64,000 bases of DNA from Deroplatys truncata (GCA_030765065.1 CM060986.1:74951573-75015572), one strand, 5' to 3'; counted from the stretch's first letter, positions 22,697 through 34,260 are shown. Made by a program: numbers and translations. Notes: a model not told the origin generated them from the letters alone.

Positions 22697-23215
22697 TCGT
22701 GCCACTACTTACTTTAATAGGTAGAACTAGTACTACATTTCATCAAAAACTGGATATCGGGTGTCACCGAAAATGTTTCTTAAAACCCGTCAAAAGTAGA
22801 TTCAGAAAAAGACTCGTGCGCGCGTATCTAAACAAAATCTAAACAAAACTTGGGGATACATAAAACTTTCATATTCGAATCACACTCTTTAAATATGCCA
22901 GTATAAGATTTTCAAGCGAATTTATTTCCTCAAATTACTCTTTACGTGAACTATTTTCTTTATTTTTAATTTTCTCAAACGTGGCTTAAAAGATTTTTAT
23001 TTAAGATATTTGCATGACAATAACATGTAAACCTTAAATTATGTGTGAATAGCTTATGGAGCCCTATTACTCTCAATGAGTTTTATATAATTTTGTATAA
23101 CTGGTGAAACGTGATAGAGCTCATTTTTTGTGCAGTATTAGCCGTTTTCAAAATAGTCTTTATTCCATCTTGAAGTTTTCTTACACTGAACTATCATGGG
23201 ACATTTATAAAAACA
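22697..23215 (+). repeat. REP-1 copy 8, degenerate and 3'-truncated
   Basis: Forward copy with recognisable '...ctggatatcgggtgtcaccgaaaatg...', a GCGCGT remnant at the microsatellite site and 'ttttcaagcgaat...cctcaaattac'. It is followed directly by copy 9 in the same orientation. Confidence 0.6.
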
Positions 23216-23232
23216 TGTTAAAACCAAATTTT

Positions 23233-24177
23233 TACTTTCTCTACTACGTATAGTAAGTAGGGGAAGTATTGTATTCCACCCAAAAATTTCGATACCGAGA
23301 TTTCACCGGAAATATATGTTTTGAGACCCCCTGAATCCAAAAAAAGCATTTTTGGAAACATATCTGTGTGTGTGTCTGAACAGCATGACTCGGAAACGAA
23401 CAGTCGGATAAACACCAAGCTTGGTATTTAGGTTCAGTATCTTCCAGAGATGCGACACAAAGGTTTTCAAGAAAATCCCCCACCCCATATTACCCTTTAC
23501 ACGGAACATTTTTCGAAAATTTTAATTTTCTCAAAAATGGCTAAAGATTGGTTAAAATATCATATGTTTAAGATATTTTCATGAACAAATAAAATGTATA
23601 TATTTAATTTTCTGGGAATGTCTCCAAAAGTATTCTTCATTGTGAACAGCTTTTGCATAACTGGTAAACCATAAGAGATAGACAAAAGTTTACTACACAA
23701 AAAATGTAGAGCGCGTTAAAATACACAATTTATCTCATATACATTTTTTGTTGAGTGAACCATTTTCGAGGTATTGCTTGTTATTCCTTTAAATTTTTCA
23801 ATACTTATTTTCTCAAATGGGAATTCGTTATTCATTTCTTTGTCTTGGATATGCAAAGAGTAATAATATGTGACAAAGGGAATGGTGCTGCACCTAGCAA
23901 CCAGCTATTAAGAGATATGTCTGTGCTTAAAGGCTACTGTATTTCTATATTGCCTTGCAAATACAAAACAAGGGTAACATACTACGCCTTAAGCGATAGT
24001 CAAATATTTTTATAAATGGTCGCTGTGTGTAAAATGTAATTTTCTTTGCATGTCAAGAGATCGTTTCTGCAAATGTTTATCTCGATTAATATGAAATAGA
24101 TGGAGAATAAGAGTTTGTAGAAATAGTTTGTACAGGAGTAGAGAAAGTCATGTGAGTGTAACACATCAGATTTTTTT
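23233..24177 (+). repeat. REP-1 copy 9, near full length
   Basis: 945 bp, very similar to copy 7 from ACTTTCTCTACTACGTATAG to GTGTAACACATCAGATTTTTTT. It has a short TG tract near 23367. Its internal part near 23880-24010 also matches copy 1 ('ggtgctgcacctagcaaccagc' against its reverse complement near 1359-1384), showing that copies 1 and 9 share an internal segment not seen in copy 7. Confidence 0.9.
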
Positions 24178-24430
24178 ATTTCCTATTTCCCCTATAGTTC
24201 ATTTGTAAAAAAAACTGACTAACGATATGCGAAGAGTTGTTTTGTTTCCTGTATCATACAAGGAACCCAATTTCATAATGCTTAATTAGAGATTATATCT
24301 AATCAAACATTTATCGTGAGCAATGTAATGTATATAAAAGAACCACATAGGTACTAAAATAAACAAAGGATTGTGTAAAACTGTAATGGATAGAAAAGGA
24401 CGTGTGGATTAGGTAAATCAAATTTTTATT

Positions 24431-25244
24431 ACTTTCTCTGGTATATATGTGAAACGTGTTTTGAGATACCCGAATAAAAAAGAGAGAAATGTATATTAAA
24501 AGAAAGCATTTTTAGAAATATGTCCAATTTGTGTGAGTGTGTGAGAGAGAGAGAGAGCAATGTAACTAAAGATTGAAAATTTGGATATAAACCAAACGTG
24601 GTATTTCAGCATCATTAAAGGATAGAACAAGAAGATTTTTCATGAAAATCCCCACCCCAATCTAGCATTTTTCGTTTTTTCTGATTTCATAAAGAATAGC
24701 TCTGACGTTTTTGTTAAAATACCACATTAAAGATATTTACAAAAATGTATGTCTTGGATATTTTGGGAACAGCCTGTGAAGTCCTCTTCATTCGGAAGGA
24801 ATTTTATATAAACTTGTATAACTGGTAAACGTTAAGGATAGATGAAAAAGCGCTACACAAAAAATGTAGATCTGTTTAAAACGCACCATTTATTTCAAAT
24901 AACCTTTTTTTTAGCATAAGACGTTTCTGAGATATCCGTTGGTTCAAATGATTCATTACTTGGTCATTCTCTTAAAGTCCTGACAACGTTCAGTTGTTTC
25001 TCGCGATTGCATAGAAACAGTACGGAATTTTAAGGTAGCGTAAAGTGTCTATTTCTTAAACATCTGACATTACTGTTCTCTTTGTATCTATAACGAAAAG
25101 TGTAATGTAGCTATTTCTGCAAGGGTTTATTCGGATTAAAATAGTAGATAGAAAAATGAATTTAGTAAGAAGAGTTTGTATACTCACTAATAAACGACAG
25201 AGGATAGAAAATGTCATGGGTAAGTATCGCATAACATTTTTTTT
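24431..25244 (+). repeat. REP-1 copy 10
   Basis: Forward copy starting ACTTTCTCTGG. The microsatellite site holds mixed GTGT and (GA)n (24530-24558). It ends in 'gatagaaaatgtcatgggtaagtatcgcataaca' followed by a T-run. Confidence 0.8.
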
Positions 25245-25940
25245 CGCATTCTGTAGACTAAATGTAATTTATTGTGAAATAAAATGGACCTAAGGGAGTG
25301 GGTAATCATAAAATTATCTTGTGTATGCCCAGCTGGAATAAGCCCAGCACAGGTTGACGTCATACCATCGATTCATAATAACGCAGTTTTCCATGAATCC
25401 ATTAGCTCTAATGGTTACACAAGATTGAACAATTTTTTAAATGTTAAAAGAAGAGTTATTATCTGATGTGTGTTGCTGTTAGTAAGACTTTTATAAACAA
25501 AACTGTGAGTAACTCTGCATTGGTGTTTTGATTTACTCTGCATTAACTTTATAAATTGAGCCTTGCAAAATTGGATGCAAACTTATGAGCCATGTGACGA
25601 AAGTGCAGTGCTTTAAACATAGTCTTGTTTTAGTGATAAATAATCCTCCTAGTTTGAGGGACAAAATGTCAGGACATGTTTAAAATTCATTGATTGTTGA
25701 ACGTAGCGTTTCATATGAGCGCTTCCATTAAAATCAATTTCTTTATACTTAAATCTGTTAGCTATGATAGGCAGAGGACGTATTTCACTCAAATTAGGCA
25801 TTCTATACCGAGATTTGTTATCAGAAAAAAGTTTAGAAATTCCTTGAAAAATGCGTTACATTTACGTCATGTTCCCTACCGTCCATCGTTTATTTATAGG
25901 TATAAAACTATTCCCACTAAAGCTTAATTTTAAATCTAAT
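25245..25940. other. gene-free stretch
   Basis: Two short plus-strand open frames (60 and 77 codons) lack recognisable motifs. A weak echo of the REP-1 5' end ('ggcattctataccgagattt') occurs near 25797-25816 but is too short to call a copy. Confidence 0.4.
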
Positions 25941-25944
25941 TCAT

Positions 25945-26895
25945 TTTGAAACAGATAAACCTTTGCAGAAACAGTAAAATTACACATTTCGTTATAGGTA
26001 CATGGGGAACAACGGCAGTCAAATGGTTAAGAACTGTACGCTATATCCTGGCCTTAAAACTCCACACATTTCCATGACATCGCGAGAAACAGCTGAAAAT
26101 CGATAGCACTATTAAACAATTCGAACCATTAATAACGGATATCTCAGAAATGGCTTATGCAGAAAAAAACCTTGATTGGAATAAATCTTGTGTTTTAAAC
26201 AGATCTACATTTTTTGTGCAGTACGTTTTTCTATCGCTTAAACAATTATACAACATTACACAAAATTCCTTCAGAATGAAGAGGGCTTCACAGATTATTC
26301 CCAGAAAATTCAAGATATATACTTCATTTGTCAAATTAAAATTAAATTGAGTTTTATTTATGTACGCTCTTTAACTACTATGGTCCTTAGCGTCCTATTC
26401 TACATTGGGCGTGAAAGACCGGTAATTTTGCTCAGAGTTCTCTTTATCAGGCTTGAGGTCTTCTATGCTATGCTAAGGATTTTTATGCCCGAAAAATACA
26501 TCCCCCTCAGCCGGGTTTGAACCCGCGACCTTAGGAACTAGAGGCTAGCACGGTACTACTAGTCCATGGAGGACGACTTTTATTTATTATGTAAGTATCT
26601 TTAATATAAGGCATTGCAATCAAAATCGTTAAGGCATTTTTTAGAAAATAAAAAATTTCGAAAAATGTTCCATGCAAAGGATAGTTGAGGTGGAAAATGT
26701 TCTTGAAAATCTGCATCAGCTTTGGTGTTTATCAGACTTTTCTTTTTTGAGTTATGCTGTTCACAGATATACACCCTTTTCCAATAATCCTTTTTTGTGT
26801 GTGTTCAGAGGGCCATAAAACGGAAAACTCGACATAGAATTTTTGGGTGGATTACAATGCTTCCCCTACTTACTATACATAGTAGAGAAAGTAAA
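25945..26895 (-). repeat. REP-1 copy 11, split by a SINE
   Basis: Reverse REP-1 copy ending at 'cttactatacatagtagagaaagtaaaaatt'. It is interrupted at 26362-26577 by a tRNA-headed SINE. Copy 12 starts immediately to its right in the same orientation. Confidence 0.75.
26362..26577 (-). mobile_element. tRNA-headed SINE nested in REP-1 copy 11
   Basis: A 216 bp insert whose right end, read on the minus strand, shows a clear B box (CGGGTTCAAACCCG) and an upstream A-box-like stretch. It is flanked by the 10 bp direct repeat TTTTATTTAT at 26352-26361 and 26578-26587. The family differs from SINE-A and SINE-C. Confidence 0.82.
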
Positions 26896-26897
26896 AA

Positions 26898-27575
26898 TTA
26901 TAGAAAGTCCACAGGTCTGTGAATACCCATTTCTTCTACCCATTACTTCACAAATTATCCATAGAAAAGCATATTTTACTACCTACTTCATGTTAATCGA
27001 AATAAACCTTTACAAAAATTCTATAAATACACATGCCGTTGTAGGTTTAAGGGAAATGCACGAGACGAGGTGATAGGAACATCTTTACAAAGCGGGTTGC
27101 TAAATGCTGGCTTTTAAATTCTACTGTTTGCATGACCACCAGATACAAATGAATTGCGACCTAAAAGTATTCAAAATCGAGGATTTCACAGGCTCTGCGT
27201 AGAAAGTTCAGAAAATACATTTTATTTGTAATGCAAATGTCTTAAGTGCATGATCTTTTAATCGAAATCGGTTGGGTCCTTTTGAGAGGATTAAAAATAA
27301 CGTAAAATAGTCCATGTGAAGGGCAATTTCGGGCAAGGAGGGTGCTGAACTTAAATACCAAATGTAATATTCTTTCAAACTTTCGTTTTTGAGTTATACC
27401 ATACACGCACACACACATACTACGTGCACGCACACACACGGGTCTTTTTCTAAAAATTTTCCTTTTTTAGTTCATGGGACCTCATAACATGTATATAAGA
27501 AAAAACCTCGATATAGAATTTTTAAGTGCTCATATGAAACACTACTAATTACATGTAGATGGTAGAGAAATTAAT
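26898..27575 (-). repeat. REP-1 copy 12, degenerate
   Basis: Reverse copy with 'ctacttcatgttaatcgaaataaacctttac', 'aggctctgcgtagaaagttcag', a CACACA tract at the microsatellite position (27404-27440) and 'catgtagatggtagagaaattaat' at the right end. Confidence 0.7.
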
Positions 27576-27746
27576 AGCTTAAGGGGACAAGGCACTCGAA
27601 TTTTGTTTAGGCACTAATAAAGTCTCTATTACTTCCAGTTTCAGAAAATATATACTTTGGGGGGTTAAGAGGCTTTTAAGACATTTAAATACCACTTGAA
27701 TGCTAGACTGCATTTCCTAAAAGCTGTTATGCAACGCCCCTTTTTA

Positions 27747-27900
27747 GAACATTTTTATATCTTTCAACAACGAACGATTATATCATGCCCAGCGATCCGT
27801 TCAGCAATTAATAAGAGGCCAGGACCAAGAGAAGGCAATCCGAAAAGCTGAACAATCCAGGAATGAAGGTGCAGATGATTATCATCCTGGAATGTACTGA
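27747..27900 (+). other. short open frame of unknown origin
   Basis: A plus-strand frame of about 50 codons ends in a TGA at 27898-27900. It reads as a charged, helix-like tail (AQRSVQQLIRGQDQEKAIRK followed by AEQSRNEGADDYHPGMY). There is no ATG near its start, so it would have to be a 3' exon or a transposase C-terminal relic. I do not recognise it. The rest of 27576-28021 holds nothing I can identify. Confidence 0.2.
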
Positions 27901-28025
27901 AGTGTGTCAGAATTTTAATGTTCAAACTTTAAATTCAGTTTTCTTAAAACAACATTTTTGGATGCGTATGTGCCTTTTTTCTCAGATTGTATGAAAGGTA
28001 GAGAGCTTAAATTTTCAGTACATGT

Positions 28026-29336
28026 TGCAATGGTACCGCTGTTTGACTGAGTTAGGGAACCCCGGCCAAACGAAAAGGGAAGCCCTAACGAGTGCCGTAG
28101 GGGAAAACAAAATGGAAACCAGAACTCTCAAAAATATACTACTATTGATAAGTTTGTTTTTGTGGGTACTTTAATGATAAAAATAAACAAACATTAATAA
28201 CCAGAACCGTAAACCAACCATAAAAGAATAACTGTAAAACAAAGATGGCCTAAATAGTAAACCAACCAAAACCAATTGAGCAGAGCAGTAAAGCAAGTTT
28301 TAAATACAGCAAAAATTAAGTCAAACAAAAATTCAACAAACAAAATCAATTTAGAAACTTTATAAAACAAAGCCACTATAAACATCAGACCAAACTATTT
28401 AATTATGTTTAGCTAGTCAAAGACTAACTAAGAATGTTGAACAAGACCGAAACAGACTTTAATGAAATTCAGGAAACCGAGAGCTTCAAAGTCCAGCTAA
28501 GCTAGATGTAGATAGCTTTACAACCCAACCGTTTTCAGTTACAAAGTTCAGCATAAATGGGTTCAGCATAACTGGGTTTTAACTGCAATTACTGCTCTCA
28601 TAATTTACACAACAGAATATCTGTAATTTTGAATTAACTATGCATTTTCAAAGTGCCCAAAATATGTGAAGCCCTACTCACAAATTTCTACTTAAATTGC
28701 TTCTTGCCCTCCATTTATCAAACTATGCAATTTCAGACGACAAATGCCAAAAGCTTTTCTCACAAATTTCACACTACTGATGCTTTTTACCTTCATGAAT
28801 CAAAATATGCATTTTCAAATTGCACAACTGTGTAAAGCTCTTATCACAAATTTTAAACTAACTATACACTGAAAATCACGTACTGAAAATATAACTCAAC
28901 TGGAAAAGAAACAAAACACACTAAACCTATGAACAACTCCAAGAGCCAGTCACTTTACGAACTCTTATTTTCAAACACACACAACGTTTTCCGCCCCAAA
29001 ATTCACACACCATTACCAGGACATAAAACTGATAATAAAGCCTACCTTTACATAAGGTCGATCCACCGAAAATCACAAAGACGTTCCTTAAAAATTCATT
29101 ACAAAAACTTCCACAATCCGCATCAGTAGTTACCGGGCAGAGAGCTATCCCTGCAATCCGGACAGAAATCCACCACTCAGCGCGTACGGCCAAAGCACAT
29201 GCCACGTCAGCAACCCACAGAGGAAAAAAAAAGAGAGCACCAAAGAGAGCGTTATGCAAAGGAAACAAGCAACGTAAAGTGACTGGCTGGATGTATAATA
29301 CAGATACAAAACATAAAAAGAACACATAACAGCACA
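28026..29336 (-). repeat. 3' LTR of the Gypsy element
   Basis: 1,311 bp, TG...CA ended. It is identical to the 5' LTR except at 28427 and 28982. It contains the decayed zinc-finger array (separate entry). Short open frames on both strands of the LTR occur at the same place in both copies but contain no LTR-specific protein I recognise. Confidence 0.97.
28638..28857 (-). pseudogene. decayed C2H2 zinc-finger array inside the 3' LTR
   Basis: Minus-strand translation from 28857 gives finger 1 FKICDKSFTQLCNLKMH followed by ILIH. The C-x12-H-x3-H spacing is preserved, with the first Cys replaced by Phe. After the linker EGKKHQ and a stop comes finger 2, CEICEKAFGICRLKLH then SLIN: one residue short, with the last His replaced by Asn. 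A third, more damaged finger follows (EICE, stop, GFTYFGHFEN). Linker-like spacing and the F/L core residues match tandem C2H2 fingers. Three in-frame stops rule out function as protein. Immediately upstream on the minus strand is a polypyrimidine tract ending in CAG (28900-28918), resembling a splice acceptor. Inferred: a host zinc-finger exon was captured into the LTR and then decayed. Confidence 0.65.
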
Positions 29337-29350
29337 ATAGCCCCCCCCCC
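29337..29350 (-). promoter_or_regulatory. polypurine tract
   Basis: On the minus strand ten G residues followed by CTAT lie directly against the 3' LTR. This is where plus-strand DNA synthesis would be primed. The G10 core is unusually homopolymeric for a Gypsy polypurine tract. Confidence 0.75.
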
Positions 29351-31028
29351 AATCTGCGAGCTTGCGAGAAAAAAAAAATAACCATTTATAGGAACTCGAG
29401 GAAAGGGAACAATAAGTAGCCAAAAGGGGAAACAACTAGGAAAACAGAAGGAACATGCTACACTGTAAGTAGACGAAGAAGGTAACTCCACACATACAGT
29501 CCGCAAACTTCAGTAGCTGACACTGAACACACAAGGAGAAGACCATAATTGAGGCAAGCAAACCCCAACAGTATATATCCCACGACGTAGCAACCGGGCA
29601 GCCATCCAAGGTGATGATAAAAGCTTAAGTATATAACTCCCAGGAACAGTCATAGGTGAAAAGTTGCATCATGATTTTGGCAGCAACATTCAGCGGACAC
29701 GCCGCTAACCAGGAGAATAGATTTTTCTTTACTAATAACGCCGACACTGCAGACGGTTAACGCTAAGGCAGAAACTGAAGCGGGCCAAAACATGTATAAA
29801 GTTCTCAGGATCCGGAAGAGGAGGCACAGGCTTCAGTATTTTAAACCCACAAATAGCGTCCGACGGTGAAATTCCCACGTAGGACCACCCGGTTGCACAC
29901 ACCACCAGAGCAGAAGAAACTTGCACAGCGGTCAGCACATCGCAACTCAGAAGGTCCAGAACGTGTCCCCACAGAGTAGCACGAGGAAGGAAAAAGGGAT
30001 GGTAGCCGAGAAGGATAAGAATTTGAAACATAATAAAACAAAGCAGCAGAGGGGGCTCACAAAGCAAAATATAAACTTACTTATACAAACTAAATCATCG
30101 TCAATCAATTATAATTTTATAGACATATAAATACTGAATTTCACAATAAACCATGTGCATTTTTAAATTAGACAAGTATAGCATTACAATTATAGAACAA
30201 GAATTAAACATGGTATGCAATGAAACAGCTATGAGACATAATGCACTATATAACAACTATGTACAACAAAATAATAATTCACTTGCCCCGACCCCACACA
30301 AACTATAACTGGGGAGAGGCAGGTGAACAGGGCATACCGGCAAGGCATCACCGGTGTGGAAGCATGAAAATTTTCCCAATAAGAACAATTTAATTAAGCT
30401 GACACCCACTGAAATTAAGTGACCTTATAAATATATATATATAATTATAATATAAAATATTACCCCCAAAAATTAAATAAAAAAACAAAGGATATTAAAT
30501 TCGAGCCAAATTTATAGAAACACAAAAGGTCACTCAAAATAACAGGATCAACAGCAAAGGTAGGCTCTGCGCAACAGCTAAATACCCCAGCAAGGGCGAA
30601 TGGAAATGAGGCAAAACTTTCAGAATTAGATAACCATACATGTTACCATATTTAGCTTGCACACTGACTTGAAAAGGAAATCATAAATTCCTCCAAAATA
30701 TTCAGGAACTCGCAAGTGACTGACTCTTGAATAGCCCTAGCACACGGACATAACCATACATTTTACGGGCAAACAGAAAAAGTTGGCAAGTATGCAATAG
30801 TGATATTCTCATGTGTCAAAGATCTGAAGACAAATCACTGGAGTTCTATATGCTAACATCCGAAAAGATACCATTACTGTAGGAGGAAAGGAAAGTATAA
30901 TTGGGAGCTTTCATGAATATGGAAGGGATAAGAAAGGATGATTGGGAGAGGAATGGGACAGGATTTATCCCGGTTAAGGGAATGGGACAAATCAAGAGCT
31001 CGCATGGGGCAGGATCGCTAATTCCTGA
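29351..31028 (-). other. 3' non-coding region of the Gypsy element
   Basis: 1.7 kb between the pol stop and the polypurine tract. Minus-strand open frames of up to 111 codons (29732-30067) are hydrophobic but show no signal peptide, cleavage site or envelope-type motif I recognise. I do not call an env gene. No other element is seen inside. Confidence 0.6.
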
Positions 31029-31071
31029 AAGTGAGTCACCCATCATCAGGACAATGCCAAGTGACTCACTT
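31029..31071 (-). terminator. hairpin immediately after the pol stop codon
   Basis: Perfect 11 bp inverted repeat AAGTGAGTCAC / GTGACTCACTT (31029-31039 and 31061-31071) around a 21 base loop, starting 1 base past the pol TAG (31073-31075). The role is unknown. It could be an RNA structure for stability, export or packaging. 'Terminator' is only the nearest feature class. Confidence 0.5.
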
Positions 31072-31072
31072 G

Positions 31073-32836
31073 CTACCCCGAATTATACAATTTAAGCTGA
31101 GACAGGTGAGCGCGGCGCCTGCAGGAAGAAGACAATTCTTGCAAAAGAACAGACACCCCCTTATAAATTCTGAGAATCTTAAACGGGCCAAGATAGCGAG
31201 GAGCTAACTTCGCGGCAAACGCATCTGCTTTCGAGGACTGAGGATAGTTACGGCACATAACAACATCTCCCACTTTGAATGGGGAGGGACGACGGGACGC
31301 ATCGTATCGCTGCTTTCTCATAGAGTGGCCTCTACGCAGATTATTCAAGGCAGCCTTCCAATTAGTACGAATGGTATGCGGAGAATTGTCAGCCGGTAAT
31401 AAATCATTTAACGCCCACAAATTAGCCAAAGGAGACGAAGGTTGGTAGGCAAATAACAATGAAAATGGCGTCGTCTTATGAACCTCATGTCTCGCAGAAT
31501 TGAAAGCAAACTGAAGTTGCTTCAAGTATTTATCCCAGCAATTGTGCTGCTGGTGATGATAAGCAATTAAAGCGGACTTAAGGTTACGGTTGACCCGTTC
31601 CGCTAATGAGGGGTTAGGGTAATAAGGGGTAGTAGTAAAATGCTTAATACCCCAATCAAAACAAAAGGAACGAAAGAGACGCGACTTAAATTGCGAACCG
31701 TTGTCAGAGACCAGATATTGAGGAGCACCAAAAGATCCAAATATTGTTCCAAGTTCCCGAATAGCGAGGCGAGCAGTAGCCGCACTCAGAGGTGAAATCC
31801 ATACGAACTTTGAGAAAGCATCAGTGAGCACCAATGCAAAAATATTTCCCTGAATAGAACGAGGGAGCGGTCCGATAAAATCTACAAATAGTTTTTCCAT
31901 GGGCGCGGAGGGAACCTCCGAAGCCAAATATCCCCAATTTGTGGCCTGCGCGGGTTTGGACAATGCGCAAATGCGGCAAGACTTAACATGCTTTCTTACA
32001 TCGAAATCCATGCCCCGCCACATAAATTGTTCACGAATTCGATTTCTGGTTTTGGCAATGCCTAAATGACCCCCGAAAGGAGAATCGTGAAAATAACTGA
32101 GAATCATGGGAATAGCTGCCTTCGGAACTATGACTTTATAACGCCGATCAAAACTAGCTCTTCCCATCAAAACACCCTCATGAATCTTATAATCCTGCAG
32201 TGAAACTCCCGATTTAATTTGCTCAATAATTGAAGCCAACCCAGAATCGGTAAGTTGAAGTTCAGGTATACTGACAAACATTTCAGGAAATGCCGAAAAT
32301 GAGAAACTCTCAATCTGAGTATCCGCAGGAGCATCCAAAGTCTCGAAATAAACACACTCCTCAGTAGGTTCGGAAAATACCCGGGTAAGAGCATCCGCAA
32401 TACAATTTTCTGAACCTCTGATAAAGGAAGGTGTAAACTTAAAGGCACCTATCCGGACACCCCAACGCGCAAGACGACCTGTCTTCCTTGGGACAGCTAA
32501 CGCCCACGTTAAAGCCTGGTTATCGCACTCTAAAAAGAAATGCACATGTTCTAAGTACACCCTATACTTCTCCAATCCAAAAAGCACCGCTAAGGTTTCT
32601 AATTCATATGTAGAAAATTTACGTTCTTCAGGAGATAAAGTACGCGAACTATAATAAATGGGACGACGACCCTCAGGAAATTCCTGCAACAAAACAGCCG
32701 CTAGCGCGCTGGCACTAGCATCCGTCTGTAAAATAAAGGGCATAGCAAAATCTGGAAAAGCCAAGACAGGAGGGTTCGAAATAGCCTCTTTTAGATCAAC
32801 AAATGCCGCTTCCTGCTCCTCGGCCCACGCAAAAGT
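31073..32836 (-). CDS. pol: pol, RNase H and integrase part (frameshifted from RT)
   Basis: This frame continues Pol after the frameshift at 32839-32842 and is open for 587 codons to a TAG. Residues are numbered from the ATG at 32764. RNase H comes first: D15 (in LQTDASAS), E54 (in TYELETLA), D81 (in ECDNQAL) and D124 (in CIADALTR). Integrase follows: zinc-binding H226, H233, C263 and C266 (HDSPFGGH ... CRIC), then catalytic D295 (FVDFIGPL), D354 (VSDNGSQF) and E389 (AERVNR), with 58 and 34 residues between them. A GPF-type module (RYLGPFKILRIYKG) lies near the C-terminus. No chromodomain follows. Products would degrade the RNA strand and integrate the cDNA. All catalytic residues are present, and the only defect is the frameshift upstream. 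Confidence 0.95.
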   Translation of the reverse strand, partial: TFAWAEEQEAAFVDLKEAISNPPVLAFPDFAMPFILQTDASASALAAVLLQEFPEGRRPIYYSSRTLSPEERKFSTYELETLAVLFGLEKYRVYLEHVHFFLECDNQALTWALAVPRKTGRLARWGVRIGAFKFTPSFIRGSENCIADALTRVFSEPTEECVYFETLDAPADTQIESFSFSAFPEMFVSIPELQLTDSGLASIIEQIKSGVSLQDYKIHEGVLMGRASFDRRYKVIVPKAAIPMILSYFHDSPFGGHLGIAKTRNRIREQFMWRGMDFDVRKHVKSCRICALSKPAQATNWGYLASEVPSAPMEKLFVDFIGPLPRSIQGNIFALVLTDAFSKFVWISPLSAATARLAIRELGTIFGSFGAPQYLVSDNGSQFKSRLFRSFCFDWGIKHFTTTPYYPNPSLAERVNRNLKSALIAYHHQQHNCWDKYLKQLQFAFNSARHEVHKTTPFSLLFAYQPSSPLANLWALNDLLPADNSPHTIRTNWKAALNNLRRGHSMRKQRYDASRRPSPFKVGDVVMCRNYPQSSKADAFAAKLAPRYLGPFKILRIYKGVSVLLQELSSSCRRRAHLSQLKLYNSG

Positions 32837-32838
32837 AA

Positions 32839-34260
32839 CCCCTTTCTACGTAAGCAATTAAGAGGTTCCGCCCGAGTAGAAAAATTTGAAATAAATTTAG
32901 AGAAGAAGTTAACCATTCCCAAAAATCGAGCCACCTCACGCTTATTCTTGGGTGCCGGAAAATTTCTAATAGCCTTAGTGCGATCTGGGTCTATGGTAAT
33001 ACCAGAAGGGGAAACCATATGGCCCAAAAATGAAATTTGAGAGGTAGCAAAATGAACTTTAGACTGCTTAACTGATAACCCGGCGCTCTGTAGGCGACGA
33101 AAGACCTCACGTATATGAACAAGATGTGAGTCAAAATCCTCGGAATATACTACAAGATCATCTAAGTAATGGTACAAATATTTAAATTTTATGTCCGAAA
33201 ACAAATTATCCAGCAAACGAGTGAGGACTTGCGCGCCCGTAGCCAAACCAAATGGGACCCTATTGAATTCATAAAGGCGCCAGGGGGTAGCGAAAGCTGT
33301 TAGATGCTTGGAATGTTCAGCCAAAGGAATCTGATGATAAGCATTGTTCAAATCCAGGGTCGTAAAAATGCGAGCCTTCGAAAAATGATGAGCAGCTGTA
33401 TGCAAATCGGGCAAAGGGGTACTTTCAATAAGTATTCTTTTGTTCAAGAGACGATAATCTATGACCGGTCTAAAATCCTGATCTCCCTTCGGTACTAGAA
33501 ATATGGGGCTGCTGTAATTTGAAGTAGATGGTCTAATAACCCCTTGGTCAAGCATCTTCTGTATTTTCTCTTTTAATATAGCCATCTTCGGTGGTGTGAG
33601 CTTATATGGAGATAACTTGACCGGAGTAGAATCAGTTAACTGAATTTCATATTGAGTCAAATGAGTGACCCCTAAAACATCTGTAAACAACGAATCAAAT
33701 TCCCCAACTAAATGCCCTATTTGCTTTGCCTGTGCAGGGGACAAATGAGACAGAGAAGAAGTAGCGCAATTTTGGGTTACCAAATTAATATCTCCCAAGG
33801 TTAGAGGGGGCCCAGGTGGTTTAAAATCCCTCACAAAGTCCAACTTTATCCGGGGAGCAAAATGAAAAGCGATCTGCCTAGTGGAAAAATCAATAGCCAT
33901 CCCAGTCCTTGACATAAAATCGGCACCTAGGACACATGCATAAGGAAGCTTGGGAACGACAAAAAAACTATGTTTCCACGTAAAACGTGGGAAACGTATA
34001 GTACATGATACTTTTTGAGTAACTTGAAAGGCCTGACCATTGACCATCAAACAAACCAACTGACACGTGGTTGCACGCGACATAATACATGGTAAATTTA
34101 ACCTAAGCCAATCAAGCTGAATCAAAGAGACAGAACTTCCGGAATCTAATAACGCCAATAAAGGTAACTTCTCAAGAGAAACTTGAACTAAGGGTTTACC
34201 CGAAAACGGATAACCACAAATACGCCGAGACAAACAAATGGTCGACTTAACCTTCTGGCG
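32839..34260 (-). CDS. pol: pol, protease and reverse transcriptase part
   Basis: In frame with gag, directly after gag's TGA. Protease active site LLALLDSGSSVSLIQ has D at about codon 39. The RT core shows VIDYRLLNKR, TLDLNNAYHQI, PFGLATGAQVLTRLLD and the catalytic YHYLDDLVVYSEDF (YLDD near codon 366), plus the FLGH and FLGMVNFF thumb motifs. There is no in-frame ATG before codon ~60, which is past the protease active site, so Pol is expected only as a Gag-Pol fusion by read-through. The frame derails at a run of four Cs (32839-32842 on the plus strand), one base short of what the downstream frame needs. Past it the original frame runs on only to a stop near 32791. The protein belongs to the Gypsy/metavirus group. 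Confidence 0.95.

Noticed and set aside
25355-25362. CRE palindrome TGACGTCA (also at 54789-54796)
   Set aside because: An 8 bp palindrome is expected about once per 64 kb, so two isolated hits without promoter context carry no weight.
29351-31028. Envelope gene in the Gypsy 3' region
   Set aside because: The longest frame is 111 codons and has no signal peptide, cleavage motif or transmembrane anchor in a sensible order.
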